Positions 1-6,401 of a stretch of DNA of 11,029 nucleotides are shown piece after piece. Both the position numbers and the translations under genes were made by a program. Every line of letters begins with the position of its first letter. Positions within the stretch are counted from its first letter, which is position 1. A model generated the notes under the pieces. The model had not been told where the DNA came from. It saw only the letters and a list, made by a program, of their open reading frames with translations, and ran no database searches. Source of the DNA: DASSFZ01 sp036514635 (GTDB lineage: Bacteria > Chloroflexota > Anaerolineae > Fen-1058); the NCBI GenBank assembly GCA_036514635.1, contig DATBWU010000377.1, forward strand, positions 1 to 11,029, written 5' to 3'.

Positions 1-207
1 CGCCCGACGTTGAAACGTCGGGCTAATCGCAAGAAGCCGGGTTTACCCGGCTGGGGGTGTGCCAGTCGGCTTCAGCCGACTTCGTTGTAATAGCCGGGGG
101 ATAAAATCCCCCGGCTATTACAACGAAGTCGGCTGAAGCCGACTGGCACACCCCCAGCCGGGTAAACCCGGCTTCTTGCGATTAGCCCGACGTTTCAACG
201 TCGGGCG
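1..207. repeat. perfect 102-nt inverted repeat made of seven nested hairpins
   Basis: Positions 1-102 are the exact reverse complement of 106-207, with AAA (103-105) at the centre. Each arm also holds short self-complementary hairpins. H1 (2-23) has arms GCCCGACGTT/AACGTCGGGC and loop GA. H2 (35-52) is AGCCGGGT-TT-ACCCGGCT. H3 (64-81) is AGTCGGCT-TC-AGCCGACT. The central H4 (about 92-116) has CCGGGGGAT facing ATCCCCCGG. H3', H2' and H1' repeat in mirror order at 127-144, 156-173 and 185-206. Spacers are 11, 11, 10, 10, 11 and 11 nt, so units recur about once per three helical turns. The hairpins resemble REP-type elements, which RAYT (TnpA_REP) transposases mobilise in other bacteria; no transposase is visible here. 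The repeat starts at the first base of the window, so it may extend left, or could be a contig-end artefact. Confidence 0.95.
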
Positions 208-300
208 TCGCCGGGCAAGAAATCCATGAGCCAGTCGCCTCCATGGTTTTAATGACATGGGTGTAATCACCAGGCGTACTCCGTGGTTACATCACCTGAC

Positions 301-328
301 TTGCAGTACGGGCTAAATGCGGTAAACT
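301..328 (+). promoter_or_regulatory. possible promoter of the M20 peptidase gene
   Basis: TTGCAG (301-306) and TAAACT (323-328) are separated by 16 nt. They match the sigma70 consensus only partly (about 3/6 and 4/6). A start near 335 would leave a leader of about 30 nt before the ATG at 367 and would rule out the in-frame GTG at 283. This is weak evidence from position and hexamers alone. Confidence 0.25.
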
Positions 329-366
329 TCTCGCCGGTGCACGACGCGCTCACCCACGATCGAGAC

Positions 367-1704
367 ATGGCCTCTTCCGATCCGATCACCATCCGCGACG
401 AAGCCATCCGCCATCTCCAGGCGCTCCTGCGCATCGATACGACGAATCCGCCCGGCAAGGAACTTGCTGCCGCGCAATACCTGGACGCCGTGCTGCGCGC
501 CGAGGGATACGAGCCGATCATCCTGGAGGGCGCGCCGGGGCGCGGCAATCTCGTCGCGCGCTACGCGGGCGACCGGACTGCCCCACCGCTTCTGTTATAC
601 TCGCATACCGACGTGGTCCACGCCGAGGCAGACCAGTGGACCCACGCACCTTTCGGAGGCGACATCGCCGACGGCAGCGTGTGGGGGCGCGGCGCGCTCG
701 ACATGAAAGGCATGGTCGTCATGGAATTGATGACCTTACTGCTGCTCAAGCGCAACGGCGACGCGCTGCATCGCGACGTGATTTTCGCCGCGACCGCCGA
801 CGAGGAGGTTGATAGTGACGTGGGCGCCGGCTGGCTGATCGCAACGCATCCCGACCTGGTGCGCGCCGAGTACGGCCTGAGCGAGTTCGGCGGCTATTCG
901 ATGCACTTCGAGCGCCGCCGTTTCTACCCGGTGATGACCGCCGAAAAAGGCGTGTGCTGGATGCGGATTCGAGCGCGCGGGCGGCCCGGCCACGGCTCAG
1001 TTCCGCACCCGGATAATGCCGTGCTGCAACTCGCTCGCGCGATCGATCGCGCGGCCGGGCGGCCGCTCCCGCTGCACGTCACACCCACCGCCGCCGAGTT
1101 CATTCGCCGCATCGCCGCAGCGCTCGACACGCGGCGCGCGCTCAGCCTCCGCGCGCTGCTCAACCCCATCACCTATCCGCTGGCCGCCGCACGAATGTCG
1201 AGCACCGGCCTGGGCGCGAGCCTGCGGGCCAGCCTGCACAACACCGTCTCGCCCACGCAGCTCGCGGCGGGCACGACGCCCAACGTCATCCCCTCCGTGG
1301 CCGAAGCCACGCTCGACGGGCGCTTGCTTCCCGGCTTCGATCAGGAATCGTTTTTAGCCGAGCTGCGCCCGCGCCTGGGGCCGCGCATCGAAATCGAGAT
1401 CGAGCACTACTCGCCGCCGCTCGAGGTTTCAGCGGACACGCCCCTCTTTCACGCCATCGAATCTAACCTGCATCGACACGATCCGCAGGGCATCGTCGTC
1501 CCGTATATGTTGAGTGGGGCAACCGACGCCAAGTTGTTCAGCCAGTTGGGCATCAAGTGCTACGGCTTCTCGCCGTTGAGGCTGAGACCCGACGAGGCGT
1601 TCGACCGCCTGATCCACGCCCATGACGAGCGCGTCAGCATTGACGCGCTGGCGTTCGGCGTGCAAGTGCTGTACGAGACGGTGCGAAATTTCTGCCGGCA
1701 GTAA
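367..1704 (+). CDS. M20-family metallopeptidase (ArgE/DapE/Acy1-like)
   Basis: Predicted cytosolic zinc-dependent hydrolase of 445 aa that cleaves an amide bond in a small N-acylated amino acid or peptide; the substrate cannot be read from sequence. The M20 metal-site residues are present in order: HTD in YSHTDVV (H80, D82), D112 in GALDMKG, catalytic and metal E146/E147 in TADEEVD, E173 in SEFGG, and a C-terminal H417 in IHAHDERVS, which resembles the aminoacylase-1 motif. GRPGHGSVPH lies at the start of the inserted dimerisation region. Length is normal for the family. I chose the ATG at 367 because residues encoded from the upstream in-frame GTG at 283 look non-homologous, while the family-like IRHLQALLRIDTTNPPG begins shortly after 367. 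The ribosome site is weak. The response regulator 33 bp downstream may be co-transcribed. Confidence 0.9.
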   Translation: MASSDPITIRDEAIRHLQALLRIDTTNPPGKELAAAQYLDAVLRAEGYEPIILEGAPGRGNLVARYAGDRTAPPLLLYSHTDVVHAEADQWTHAPFGGDIADGSVWGRGALDMKGMVVMELMTLLLLKRNGDALHRDVIFAATADEEVDSDVGAGWLIATHPDLVRAEYGLSEFGGYSMHFERRRFYPVMTAEKGVCWMRIRARGRPGHGSVPHPDNAVLQLARAIDRAAGRPLPLHVTPTAAEFIRRIAAALDTRRALSLRALLNPITYPLAAARMSSTGLGASLRASLHNTVSPTQLAAGTTPNVIPSVAEATLDGRLLPGFDQESFLAELRPRLGPRIEIEIEHYSPPLEVSADTPLFHAIESNLHRHDPQGIVVPYMLSGATDAKLFSQLGIKCYGFSPLRLRPDEAFDRLIHAHDERVSIDALAFGVQVLYETVRNFCRQ

Positions 1705-1737
1705 TCCTCAGGCCGGGAACCAGGAGCTATCGCCGCT

Positions 1738-2145
1738 ATGCCAAACCCCAAAGTGCGTATCGTCTGGATTGAAGATGATCCTGAGCTGTTGCGGCTGGGC
1801 CAGCTCGTCCTGTCGCACAAGGGCTACGAGGTGATCACCGTCAACGACAGCCGCGAAGGCTTCGAAGTGGTGCAGCGTGAGAAACCGGATGTCATCCTGC
1901 TGGACCTGATGATGCCCGATGTGGACGGCTGGGCGATTTACAACCAGATCAAGGCTACGCCGGAGCTGAAGAATACACCCGTCATCGTCGCCACCGCCAA
2001 GGCGCAGGCCGCCGACAAGGCCCTGGCACTCCATCTGGCGAAAGTGGATGGCTACCTGATCAAGCCCTATGATCAGAATCAGTTGCTCGACATCCTCAGC
2101 CGGGTCATCGAGCGCGGGAAACAGGCCCGGGGCGAATCCTCCTGA
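1738..2145 (+). CDS. stand-alone receiver-domain response regulator (copy 1)
   Basis: A 135-aa CheY-like receiver with no output domain. Acidic pocket residues E12/D13/D14 (IEDDPE), phospho-acceptor D56 in LLDLMMPD, switch T86 in VATAKAQ and K109 in LIKPY are all present, so it should be phosphorylated by a histidine kinase. About 20 residues follow the last receiver helix, too short for DNA binding. AGGAG at 1722-1726 lies 11 nt before the ATG and supports this start. The gene follows the M20 peptidase by 33 bp. By my ungapped hand alignment, 57 of the first 111 residues match the second receiver gene at 2444, so the two are tandem paralogues. No kinase lies in the window. It probably signals by protein contact or serves in a phosphorelay; its partner is unknown. 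Confidence 0.93.
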   Translation: MPNPKVRIVWIEDDPELLRLGQLVLSHKGYEVITVNDSREGFEVVQREKPDVILLDLMMPDVDGWAIYNQIKATPELKNTPVIVATAKAQAADKALALHLAKVDGYLIKPYDQNQLLDILSRVIERGKQARGESS

Positions 2146-2194
2146 TCTGGCAATTATTCACATGTGCGGGTAACTGCTCAGCCTCACCCCCCGG

Positions 2195-2236
2195 CCCCCT
2201 CTCCCGAAGTGGAACAGCGCACTTCGAAAGAGGGGG
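2195..2236. repeat. imperfect hairpin repeat in a C-rich intergenic stretch
   Basis: Left arm 2195-2211 (CCCCCTCTCCCGAAGTG) pairs with 2220-2236 at 15 of 17 positions around an 8-nt loop. The preceding CCTCACCCCCCGGCC context resembles C-rich hairpin repeats that are widespread between bacterial genes. There is no T-run, so it is not a classic terminator for the receiver gene ending at 2145, though it could protect a 3' end. Confidence 0.7.
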
Positions 2237-2239
2237 AGG

Positions 2240-2293
2240 GCGCTCTCTGCGTTCTCGGCGGTTCAATTGTATGCACTCAACCGCCCTGAGCGC
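2240..2293. repeat. two-level stem upstream of receiver copy 2
   Basis: The outer arms GCGCTC (2240-2245) and GAGCGC (2288-2293) enclose inner arms GGCGGTT (2257-2263) and AACCGCC (2279-2285). Together they form an interrupted stem. It lies upstream of the candidate promoter at 2338, so it is more likely a DNA or dispersed-repeat feature than a leader RNA structure. Arms are short and chance cannot be excluded. Confidence 0.4.
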
Positions 2294-2337
2294 TTGACCG
2301 AAGTCCGGCTAGACACTTGACCTCTTTTGGTGTAGAC

Positions 2338-2365
2338 TTGTGCCAATTCGTACCTGGGTTAGCAT
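2338..2365 (+). promoter_or_regulatory. possible promoter for receiver copy 2
   Basis: TTGTGC (2338-2343) is followed after 16 nt by TAGCAT (2360-2365). This gives a leader of about 70 nt to the ATG at 2444. The 298-bp gap and the two hairpin elements separating the two receiver genes make an independent promoter plausible, but the hexamers are only moderate matches. Confidence 0.3.
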
Positions 2366-2443
2366 ACTCTGAGAGCCTGCCTGAAAAGGAGCGGCCGGAG
2401 CTGTCCTCGCCCTTCCAGACGGCCCTAAGGAGCGAAATTTAGC

Positions 2444-2830
2444 ATGACCGAAGACAAGAAGAAAGTCGTATGCATAGAAGATGAGCCTGAAATGATCGAT
2501 TTGGTGAAGCTCATCCTGGGCCGCCGAGGCTTTGATCTGACCGGCGCGATGGGTGGGCGCGAGGGCCTGGAAACGATCCGGCGCGTCAAGCCCGACCTCG
2601 TCCTCCTCGACCTGATGATGCCCGACATGGATGGTTGGGAAGTGTACCAGCAGATGAAGGCCGATCCTGATATGCAGAAAATCCCGGTGATCGTGGTCAC
2701 GGCCAAGGCTCAAAGCATCGATAAAGTGCTGGGTCTTCACATCGCCAAAGTGGACGACTACGTCACCAAACCGTTTGGCCCGCAAGAGCTTCTTCTGAGC
2801 GTCGAAAAGGTGCTGGGTCTGAAAGTGTAA
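2444..2830 (+). CDS. stand-alone receiver-domain response regulator (copy 2)
   Basis: A 128-aa receiver-only protein, essentially one domain from end to end. It has E12/D13/E14 (IEDEPE), phospho-acceptor D56 in LLDLMMPD, T86 in VVTAKAQ and K109 in VTKPF, at exactly the same positions as in the paralogue at 1738. AAGGAG at 2427-2432, 11 nt before the ATG, supports the start. Both copies carry LHxAKVDxY just before the switch lysine, where many receivers have a GADDY-type motif, so they look like one lineage-specific subfamily. No output domain or kinase gene is present. A strong intrinsic terminator begins 63 bp after the stop. It is probably a diffusible phospho-signal carrier of the CheY/Spo0F kind; the pathway is unknown. 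Confidence 0.94.
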   Translation: MTEDKKKVVCIEDEPEMIDLVKLILGRRGFDLTGAMGGREGLETIRRVKPDLVLLDLMMPDMDGWEVYQQMKADPDMQKIPVIVVTAKAQSIDKVLGLHIAKVDDYVTKPFGPQELLLSVEKVLGLKV

Positions 2831-2893
2831 CGACCCGCGCGCCGGTGATCATCGATCCCCGCGCCCGACGCTAAGCACGCTGGCGAACCACGC

Positions 2894-2928
2894 GCGACGC
2901 GACCTGTTCCAGGTCGCGTCGCTTTGTT
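2894..2928 (+). terminator. intrinsic terminator after receiver copy 2
   Basis: GCGACGCGACCTG (2894-2906) pairs perfectly over 13 bp with CAGGTCGCGTCGC (2910-2922) around a TTC loop, followed by TTTGTTA. The stem is GC-rich and the U-tract is modest, interrupted by one G. The position is right for ending the transcript of the receiver gene at 2444. Confidence 0.8.
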
Positions 2929-2961
2929 ATAGAACTGTGATGCACTAGGAGGGTTAGGGGG

Positions 2962-2991
2962 TTGATTGCGCCGCACCACCCGATCTATAGT
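2962..2991 (+). promoter_or_regulatory. sigma70-like promoter of a small transcription unit
   Basis: TTGATT (2962-2967) and TATAGT (2986-2991) are separated by 18 nt and match the consensus at 4/6 and 5/6. Transcription would start near 2998-3000, about 10 nt before an AGGAGG at 3009-3014. The promoter lies just after the terminator at 2894-2928 and drives no large gene, which points to the small ORF at 3024 or a small RNA. Confidence 0.5.
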
Positions 2992-3023
2992 CAGAGCAAC
3001 ACTGTCGCAGGAGGTCGGGGGCC

Positions 3024-3152
3024 ATGCTGCAAATACTCTTCGACAGATTCGTCAATCGGTTCCGCCTTCGCCACGTACCGGCCTGGGCGCGAGTGCCCGA
3101 TCGGCTGCTTCCACGTCTACGCCCATCGTATCGATGGTGGGTACGCTGGTAA
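3024..3152 (+). CDS. candidate 42-aa Arg/Trp-rich small protein
   Basis: An uninterrupted 42-codon frame from ATG to TAA. The full consensus ribosome site AGGAGG (3009-3014) lies 9 nt upstream, a sigma70-like promoter lies at 2962-2991, and a hairpin (3162-3188) begins 9 nt after the stop. The protein has 10 Arg, 4 Trp (three in the C-terminal WWVRW) and only two Asp, so it is strongly cationic. Its N-terminus, MLQILFDRFVNRFRLR, could form an amphipathic helix; there is no clear membrane span. Third-position GC is about 61%, close to background, so codon use does not support coding; the case rests on the aligned signals. I do not recognise a family. The same interval could instead be a small RNA. 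Confidence 0.42.
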   Translation: MLQILFDRFVNRFRLRHVPAWARVPDRLLPRLRPSYRWWVRW

Positions 3153-3161
3153 CACATTGGG

Positions 3162-3188
3162 AACCGGGTTTCTTAGCGAAACCCGGTT
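3162..3188. repeat. CCGGGTTTC hairpin between convergent genes
   Basis: AACCGGGTTTC (3162-3172) pairs perfectly with GAAACCCGGTT (3178-3188) around TTAGC. A competing inverted repeat, GCGAAACC/GGTTTCGC (3176-3183 and 3185-3192), overlaps its right arm. It lies between the small ORF on the plus strand and the hydrolase stop at 3194 on the minus strand, so it may bound both transcripts. No U-tract follows on either strand. Its CCGGGTTT core is shared with hairpin H2 of the 1-207 element, so it may belong to the same repeat class. Confidence 0.65.
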
Positions 3189-3193
3189 TCGCT

Positions 3194-5152
3194 TCACTGT
3201 GCAGGCTTCAGCGCATCGACCACCGGCAGGAACAAGACATCTGTCAGCGAATCGCGCTCGTCGATGAGACTCTGCATCAAGACCAGGTAAGTCGTGCCAC
3301 CGCTCTCGGCGACGGCCATATCGACCCCGATAATCGAGATATCCGCTCTGTAGAGTATCCAGTCCAGCCCATTGGCCTGGCGTGTGCCGACTTGCTCGAA
3401 CTTGGCCTTGGCACCGGCCTGCTCAAACTGCGATTCCATTAACCTCAACACCATGTCCGGCGCAACCGGCGCGGCCTGCTGCACCAACGCGGTCTGATCC
3501 GTCAGCGATCCGGTCGGCGTATACGCGCCCGGCCCGACCGATGGCCAGCCATCCGGCCTGACACTACTGAAGCCCATACTCGATTCGGTGAATGGAACGA
3601 GATCGATCTGCACCGCATTCGCCGGCGGAACAAAGGTTAACGTGCCCATCTCCGGCGCAATGCACGAATCGTCTGGCTTTGCCGTGGGATCGTCGAAGAA
3701 GGCCAGCACGATGTTGCGCGGGCAGTCTCCACCCGTCAGGCTGGCCCCGTGACCGGCGTTCGGCAATTCGATGAAGACACTCTGGCTCAGCGTCTGCGCG
3801 GCGAGCTGCCCCCACTCCGGCGGCGTGATCGGATCAAACTGGCCGGACAGCACCAGCGTCGGCACGTCACTGGTGACCGGCTGATCTTCGACCGCGCCCG
3901 CCGGGCCAACGCCCCACGCATTGCACAGATTGAAAATGTCCCGGCTCGCCAGAACGCGAAAGTCCGGAAACTGCTGGATCGCCGCATCGATCTGATCCAG
4001 CGTGCCGAAGGGCACTTCCTCATCGCACTGAACCGAGAAGTGCATCCCGTAACTGATTTCGTCGTACTGGGACATGAGCTGCCCCTGCAAGTAGCCTATG
4101 AGTGCGTAGTTGCCGTTGCGCACATCGTCGAGCAGGCGCGGCAGGAAGGGCAGGATCGAGGTGATGTACAGGTACTGGAACGTCACGCCTAGCAGGCTGT
4201 CGCCGTTCAACAGCATGTCCTGCTTCTCGCCCGACTTGAGCGTGATGGGGAACGTCACCGGCTCCTCGTTGAGCTGCTGCACCAGGTCGAAGAACTCTTG
4301 CCGGAAATCGGGGAACATGCCGCTACATGCCGCATCGGCCGCGCACGCCTGAGCGAGCACATCGAATGCGCGCGCGCCGTTACTGGACAGCGTCGTGTAC
4401 AGGTCGATCTGAAGCGGCACGACCGAGTCGATGACCACGCTGCGAATTCCCTGTGGGGAGTCGCGGAGGATCGTCAGCGCCAGCCGCGTGCCATACGAAA
4501 TGCCGTACAGGTTCCACGCCTCGATGCCGAGTGCGACCCGCAGATCGTTCAGGTCGGCGGCGTTTTCGGCGCTGTTGAAGGCGGCCAGGTTCACGTCCTG
4601 GCTCGCCAGGCGATTGCGGCACTCCACCAATATGGCGTTGCTCTGCTTTTCAGACTCCTCGATGCTCAAATCTTTATCCAGCACGCTGAAGGCCCAATCT
4701 TTGAATTCGGGACAGTTCAGCGCGGGCTGCGAGTACCCGGTGCCACGCTGATCGACCAGAATCAGGTCGCGCTTCTCCAGCAGCGGCGCAAAGACTTGAC
4801 TGAATTGCTCAATCGTCGAGCGCAGCGGGCTGCCGCCAGGGCCGCCTTCCAGGTAAACGATCGGATCGGGCGCGGGGCTGGAAGCCTCGCTCTTAAAACG
4901 GGCCACGGCCACCTTGATCATCTTGAGATCATCTGAACGGGTGCGGTCTTCGGGCACGATCAGATAGCCGCAGTCTGCCGTCTGCCCCTGCGGTACTTCG
5001 AACCAGCAGTCGGTCGATTCAAAACGCGGCACGCCGGTGGAAGAGGTCGGTTGAGGCGTCGCCGGCGAGGTCGGCGCGGGTGTCGGTGTCGTGCAGGCCG
5101 ATAGCCCAATCGAGAGAATCACAACCAGGTACAGCCATCGTCGAATGTTCAT
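3194..5152 (-). CDS. secreted alpha/beta-hydrolase lipoprotein, S33/TAP-like
   Basis: A 652-aa extracytoplasmic serine hydrolase, probably an aminopeptidase or esterase acting on peptides or peptide-like esters. The N-terminus has a short basic and hydrophobic signal ending in lipobox LSAC, with Cys20 as lipidation site, then a Pro/Thr/Ser-rich linker to about residue 40. The S33 features follow in order: oxyanion strand EGGPGG (103-107), DQRGTG, nucleophile S219 in GISYG, D440 in GQFDPITPP and H468 in NAGHGAS. The D/H segment belongs to the TAP-like C-terminal domain. About 160 further residues form a C-terminal extension I do not recognise. AGGAAGGA lies just upstream of the ATG at 5152, so I prefer that to an in-frame ATG 11 codons earlier. 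It is the last gene of the ABC exporter operon, 63 bp after the permease. The exact substrate is unknown. Confidence 0.88.
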   Translation of the reverse strand: MNIRRWLYLVVILSIGLSACTTPTPAPTSPATPQPTSSTGVPRFESTDCWFEVPQGQTADCGYLIVPEDRTRSDDLKMIKVAVARFKSEASSPAPDPIVYLEGGPGGSPLRSTIEQFSQVFAPLLEKRDLILVDQRGTGYSQPALNCPEFKDWAFSVLDKDLSIEESEKQSNAILVECRNRLASQDVNLAAFNSAENAADLNDLRVALGIEAWNLYGISYGTRLALTILRDSPQGIRSVVIDSVVPLQIDLYTTLSSNGARAFDVLAQACAADAACSGMFPDFRQEFFDLVQQLNEEPVTFPITLKSGEKQDMLLNGDSLLGVTFQYLYITSILPFLPRLLDDVRNGNYALIGYLQGQLMSQYDEISYGMHFSVQCDEEVPFGTLDQIDAAIQQFPDFRVLASRDIFNLCNAWGVGPAGAVEDQPVTSDVPTLVLSGQFDPITPPEWGQLAAQTLSQSVFIELPNAGHGASLTGGDCPRNIVLAFFDDPTAKPDDSCIAPEMGTLTFVPPANAVQIDLVPFTESSMGFSSVRPDGWPSVGPGAYTPTGSLTDQTALVQQAAPVAPDMVLRLMESQFEQAGAKAKFEQVGTRQANGLDWILYRADISIIGVDMAVAESGGTTYLVLMQSLIDERDSLTDVLFLPVVDALKPAQ

Positions 5153-5172
5153 GTCCGTCCTTCCTACAACCC

Positions 5173-5202
5173 CCCGCAGGTTCACGCTTCGCGGCCTGCG
5201 GG
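5173..5202. other. hairpin between permease and hydrolase genes
   Basis: CCCGCAGG (5173-5180) pairs with CCTGCGGG (5195-5202), and a small CGC-TTC-GCG hairpin sits inside the loop. In the minus-strand transcript it lies after the permease stop and just upstream of the hydrolase ribosome site. There is no U-tract. It could stabilise or separate parts of the operon mRNA or limit hydrolase expression; this is inference. Confidence 0.5.
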
Positions 5203-5215
5203 AGGGTCCTTAATC

Positions 5216-6400
5216 TCAAGCAGAGTATAACATACGCTCGCGATTGAAGAAACGCAGGGCCAGTGCGAAACCTGCCACTGCGGCGATCAGGCTGCTGAGG
5301 ATACTGAACAGCACGGCAAAGGGCGGCATGATCCCGCCGACGGCCATGATGCTGAGCGCGGCGGCGGGGCCGTAGATCGGGATCAGGAAGGACAGCGTGT
5401 TAGTCGCCGGGGCGAAGGCGGCGACGAATGCCGGCACCATGGCCGCCAGCATCACCGGCGTCGCCGCCGACTGTGCGTCTTTGAAGGCCTTGGTGCGCAC
5501 GCTGACGATCATCAGCACCACGCTCATGAACAGCGCCAGCGGCAGACCCACGATCATCGCGCCCAGGATGACGCTGAAAGGCAGCAGTGCGCCTTCCGTC
5601 ACCGACTCCGGCAGCAGGTTGCTCGACAGCCAGAAGCCGATGAAGGTCAGGACAACCGGAATCGCCGAGATGGTGAACACGGCGGCCAATTTGCCCAGCA
5701 GCACCTCACCGTCACTGGCCGGCGTGGCGAGCAGCGCCTCTAACGTGCCCCGCTCTTTTTCGCCCGCCGTCACGTCGATGGCAATGAACAGCCCGCCCTG
5801 AACGACGATCACGGCCAGCAAGATCGGCAGGCTGAACGCGGCGAGCACTCCGGCTAACTGCTCCGGCGTCGCCAGATCGCGCGTGTCGAGCGTAACCGGA
5901 TTGAGCAAGTCCGCATCGAGTTGACGTACCTGAAGGCGGGCCACGGAGACGATGCGGCTGTAGGTGTTGATCGCCAGGTCAAGCCGCTCGGCGGAGAAGC
6001 GCCCGCCGAAGATGCCGCCGGCCGTCTGGTTCGTCAGGAGTGTCAGCGTCGCCGACTGCTCATCGGCGATCTGCTGGCTGAAGCCGGCCGGAATGATCAG
6101 TCCGGCGGCGGTCTCACCGCTTCTGATCTTCGCCTCCAAATCGCCTTCAAACGGTTCCAGCGTGATCGCGAATGTCTTCAACACGCTCAGAAACGCCGGC
6201 CCCGCGTGCTCGATGCCCTGCGCCGGGATCGTCAACGGCTCTTTCGCCCTCGCAATGATTGCCGCGGTCAGCATCGGGTTGAACACGGCGTAGAAAACGC
6301 CGATGATCAAGGGGATGAGGATCGCTTGGGTCAACGCTTTCCGGTCACGAATATTGTCCATCAACTCTTTGCGCCAGATATTGGTGATGCGACTGAGCAT
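5216..6400 (-). CDS. ABC-2 type exporter permease, NatB-like
   Basis: A 394-aa integral membrane subunit of an ABC exporter. A basic cytoplasmic N-terminus (WRKELMDNIRDRKAL) leads into a first membrane span at about residues 25-44. A soluble extracytoplasmic region of about 135 residues follows, then about five more hydrophobic segments between 185 and 385. EKERGTLEALLATPAS at about 214-229, after the second span, is the hallmark of NatB/ABC2_membrane_3 permeases. I chose the ATG at 6400: GGGAGG lies 6 nt upstream inside the last codons of the ATPase gene, and the ATPase stop is separated by one base, so translation is probably coupled. Named family members export sodium ions or antibiotics; the cargo here cannot be deduced. 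The downstream secreted hydrolase may work with it. Confidence 0.92.
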   Translation of the reverse strand: MLSRITNIWRKELMDNIRDRKALTQAILIPLIIGVFYAVFNPMLTAAIIARAKEPLTIPAQGIEHAGPAFLSVLKTFAITLEPFEGDLEAKIRSGETAAGLIIPAGFSQQIADEQSATLTLLTNQTAGGIFGGRFSAERLDLAINTYSRIVSVARLQVRQLDADLLNPVTLDTRDLATPEQLAGVLAAFSLPILLAVIVVQGGLFIAIDVTAGEKERGTLEALLATPASDGEVLLGKLAAVFTISAIPVVLTFIGFWLSSNLLPESVTEGALLPFSVILGAMIVGLPLALFMSVVLMIVSVRTKAFKDAQSAATPVMLAAMVPAFVAAFAPATNTLSFLIPIYGPAAALSIMAVGGIMPPFAVLFSILSSLIAAVAGFALALRFFNRERMLYSA

Positions 6401-6401
6401 G

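Noticed and set aside
1..207. CRISPR array
   Set aside because: The repeats are inverted and differ from one another, spacers are 10-11 nt, and no cas gene is present.
255..300. Repeated TAATCACC/TACATCACC segments with partial dyad symmetry
   Set aside because: Matches are short and interrupted; I cannot separate them from chance.
283..366. GTG-initiated 28-residue N-terminal extension of the M20 peptidase
   Set aside because: The residues do not look like the family, and a possible promoter lies inside this interval. The ATG at 367 gives a normal M20 N-terminus.
2195..2236. Intrinsic terminator for receiver copy 1
   Set aside because: The hairpin is real, but no T-run follows it.
2309..2785. 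158-codon minus-strand open frame opposite receiver copy 2
   Set aside because: It is antisense to a clear receiver gene and resembles no family; such frames are common in GC-rich DNA.
2966..3442. 158-codon plus-strand open frame running into the hydrolase gene
   Set aside because: It overlaps a promoter-like site and the 3' end of a confident gene on the other strand, and its composition is not protein-like.
4298..4936. 212-codon plus-strand frame inside the hydrolase gene
   Set aside because: It mirrors the codon structure of the well-supported minus-strand hydrolase and has no ribosome site or family motif.
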